Shown: piece after piece, positions 6,959-8,922 of the stretch
How the letters are laid out: the number at the start of each line of letters is the position of its first letter
Position numbering within the stretch: the first letter of the stretch is position 1
Assembly: GCA_024277605.1 (NCBI GenBank)
Contig: JAJRUU010000041.1
Coordinates: 1-8,922 of the forward strand
Direction: 5' to 3'
Source of the DNA: a bacterium
GTDB lineage: Bacteria > SZUA-182 > SZUA-191 > JAJRXT01
DNA length: 8,922 nucleotides
Translations under genes and position numbers: made by a program
Notes under the pieces: generated by a model
What the model was told of the DNA's origin: nothing
Seen by the model: the letters and a program-made list of their open reading frames with translations, nothing else
Databases searched by the model: none

Positions 6959-8922
6959 TTAAACATCTATATTTTTCGCTTCCAAGGCATATGTATCTAT
7001 AAACTCACGACGTGGTTCTACCTTGTCTCCCATTAAAATGGTAAATACCTCGTTTGCCTCCACCATATCTTCTATCCTTACTCTAAGTAAGGTTCTCGTT
7101 TCCGGGTTCATCGTTGTTTCCCAGAGTTGGTCGGGATTCATTTCTCCTAAGCCCTTATAACGCTGAATATTACTTCCCTTCTTGCCAATTTCCAGTACAT
7201 ATTCAAACAATTCCTCTTTAGAATTTATTTTTTTTTCATTTTTTTCTCCCTCTTTCACTATATAGGGAGGATTATCCATTTCACTTATTTTTTCATGTAA
7301 CCTTACCAAACTTTTAAACTCAGGAGAACTTATTAACTCGTGATCTATTATCACTTTTTTGGTAATATCACCCTTTTTAAACACCAATTCAACAAACCAC
7401 AAACTGTGCTCTTCGTCCTCTTTAATATTTACTTGGATTGGATAATCTAACAAGTTGACTAAGTTATCAATATAATTCTGTAAATTTTCTCGATATTCAA
7501 AAACATTTTTATTAGACCGTTCCCAATTTTTTATTATTGATTCTAAAATGTCGGGTTCTATTTGATGATGTCTCATTTTCCTGTAGTAAAAATCGTATTC
7601 AACCAGACATTTTATGGAATCTCTCAAGCTGGCGCCGGTTAACTCTTTCCCGTTTCCTTCAAAGGTCACCATCAGTTGTTTGGTTCCCTCATTAATCAAA
7701 TATTCTTGTAATTCCTTTTCCTGCTTCCAATATTTTTCTTTCTTTCCCTTACTCACCTTATACAGTGGCGGTTGAGCAATATACAAATACCCTCTCTTTA
7801 TTAATTCCTCCATTTGTCTGAAGAAAAAAGTAAGTAAAAGAGTACGAATATGAGAACCATCCACATCTGCATCGGTCATTATTATGGTTTTATGATATCT
7901 GGCTTTACTAATATCAAAATCAACCTTTCCAATACCTACCCCTAAAGCAGATACAAGGGTAATTATTTCTTCATTACTCAACATCTTATCTATACGAGCC
8001 TTTTCTACATTCAATATTTTACCCTTTAGAGGCAATATAGCCTGATGCTGACGGTTTCGACCTTGTTTGGCAGATCCACCGGCCGATTCTCCCTCCACTA
8101 TAAATATTTCACATTCGGCTGGATCCTTCTCCGAACAATCCGCTAATTTTCCGGGAAGAGAGCTATTCTCCAGCACCCCTTTTCGTCTGGTTATGTCTCT
8201 GGCTTTACGGGCAGCTTCCCTGGCTTGAGCCGCATTTACCGATTTTTCTATTATTATCTTGGCCACACTGGGATTTTCCTCCAAAAATGTAGCCAATTCT
8301 TCATTTACAAGCGCTTCTACTATTCCCTTTATTTCACTATTTCCCAGTTTTGTCTTAGTTTGCCCTTCAAACTGAGGATTAGGAAGCTTTACGCTTAAAA
8401 CCGCCGTTAACCCCTCCCTTATATCATCTCCCTGAATATTCACCTTAAGATTCTTTGCCAAATCACGAGAAGCTATATAACTATTAACGGTTCTGGTAAG
8501 CGCTGCTTTAAAACCCGATAAATGTGTTCCTCCCTCATGGGTATTTATATTATTAGCAAAGGAAAATATTTGCTCACTGTAGCCGTCATTATATTGAAGA
8601 GCAGCTTCTATTATTACACTATCTCTTTTTTTCACTAAATATATGGTTTCTTTATTAAGCGGAGTTTTATTACGGTTTAAATGCTCAACAAATGACTTTA
8701 TACCCCCCTTATAAAAAAAAGTTGATTCCTTATCAACTCTCTCATCTAAAATTGATATTTTAATACCGCTATTTAAAAATGATAATTCCCTTAATCTGTT
8801 TGATAAAATATCTAAATCAAATTCCATACACTCAAAAATTTGTTTATCCGGCTTAAAAAGTATTTTAGTACCCTTATTTTGAGTTTTTCCGGTTTTCTTT
8901 AAATCACCAATCGGTTTACCCC
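6959..8922 (-). CDS. gyrB: DNA gyrase subunit B, N-terminus cut by the window edge
   Basis: The reading frame is open to the right edge; the 31 codons before the ATG at 8827 read GKPIGDLKK...GTKILFKPDKQIFEC, typical GyrB sequence, so that ATG is internal. About 150 N-terminal residues, with most of the ATP-binding GHKL motifs, are missing. Residues are numbered from that ATG. Present are the transducer with EGGTHLSGFK (98-107) and the QTK loop (156-158, Lys158 contacting ATP gamma-phosphate). The TOPRIM domain has EGESAGGSAKQGRNR (245-259), LPLKGKILNVEKAR (265-278) and DADVD (319-323), which bind the metals for DNA cleavage. Between KELQEYL (371-377) and QRYKGLGEMN (555-564) lie about 165 residues absent from B. 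subtilis GyrB but present in E. coli GyrB. The C-terminus is the usual LMGDKVEPRREFI ... NIDV. Glu247 replaces the usual Asp (E. coli Asp426). The gene looks more AT-rich by eye than the PBP gene. It precedes gyrA on the same strand. Confidence 0.96.
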   Translation of the reverse strand, partial: GKPIGDLKKTGKTQNKGTKILFKPDKQIFECMEFDLDILSNRLRELSFLNSGIKISILDERVDKESTFFYKGGIKSFVEHLNRNKTPLNKETIYLVKKRDSVIIEAALQYNDGYSEQIFSFANNINTHEGGTHLSGFKAALTRTVNSYIASRDLAKNLKVNIQGDDIREGLTAVLSVKLPNPQFEGQTKTKLGNSEIKGIVEALVNEELATFLEENPSVAKIIIEKSVNAAQAREAARKARDITRRKGVLENSSLPGKLADCSEKDPAECEIFIVEGESAGGSAKQGRNRQHQAILPLKGKILNVEKARIDKMLSNEEIITLVSALGVGIGKVDFDISKARYHKTIIMTDADVDGSHIRTLLLTFFFRQMEELIKRGYLYIAQPPLYKVSKGKKEKYWKQEKELQEYLINEGTKQLMVTFEGNGKELTGASLRDSIKCLVEYDFYYRKMRHHQIEPDILESIIKNWERSNKNVFEYRENLQNYIDNLVNLLDYPIQVNIKEDEEHSLWFVELVFKKGDITKKVIIDHELISSPEFKSLVRLHEKISEMDNPPYIVKEGEKNEKKINSKEELFEYVLEIGKKGSNIQRYKGLGEMNPDQLWETTMNPETRTLLRVRIEDMVEANEVFTILMGDKVEPRREFIDTYALEAKNIDV

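Noticed and set aside
8825..8827. ATG that could serve as the gyrB start
   Set aside because: The frame is open through the window edge and the 31 preceding codons encode conserved GyrB sequence, so it is an internal methionine.
4331..8922. The gyrase pair read as topoisomerase IV (ParE/ParC)
   Set aside because: The B subunit has the large TOPRIM insert and ending of E. coli-type GyrB, and the A subunit has six C-terminal blades. The weak GyrA box alone does not outweigh this.

Overview
The window looks like chromosomal core DNA from a Gram-negative (diderm) bacterium of moderate to low GC. Three things suggest this. The GyrB subunit carries the large insertion in its TOPRIM domain seen in E. 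coli-type gyrases and absent from Bacillus-type ones. A lipoprotein built of tetratricopeptide (TPR) repeats resembles the BamD/CpoB group. The class A penicillin-binding protein (PBP) has the inserted OB-like domain of PBP1A. A deltaproteobacterial (Desulfobacterota-like) source would fit, but that is inference; no rRNA or species marker is present.

Layout. Positions 1-372 hold no intact gene: a C-terminal remnant resembling a type II restriction endonuclease (about 57-239), an AT-rich spacer, and a strong hairpin (303-361) that ends at the ribosome binding site of the next gene. A divergent orotate phosphoribosyltransferase-like gene (373-912, +) follows. It converges on a four-gene minus-strand cluster, read from the right edge as gyrB (cut by the window end), a 204-bp spacer with a striking inverted repeat, gyrA, a TPR lipoprotein and a PBP1A-type peptidoglycan synthase. 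The last three genes overlap end to start, so they are probably co-transcribed and translationally coupled.

How the genes may work together. GyrB and GyrA form DNA gyrase. The lipoprotein and PBP belong to cell-wall synthesis, and their tight coupling suggests that the lipoprotein serves the PBP, as LpoA (for PBP1A) and CpoB (for PBP1B) do in E. coli. The PBP has about 70 extra charged residues inside its transpeptidase domain, between the SxN and KTG motifs. This is the most unusual protein feature in the window. Other points of interest are a degenerate GyrA box, substitutions in two active-site segments of the PyrE-like protein, a 24-bp perfect palindrome between gyrB and gyrA, and A7/A9 runs in the gyrB message. 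I saw no IS element, CRISPR array, tRNA or rRNA, and no confident promoter.
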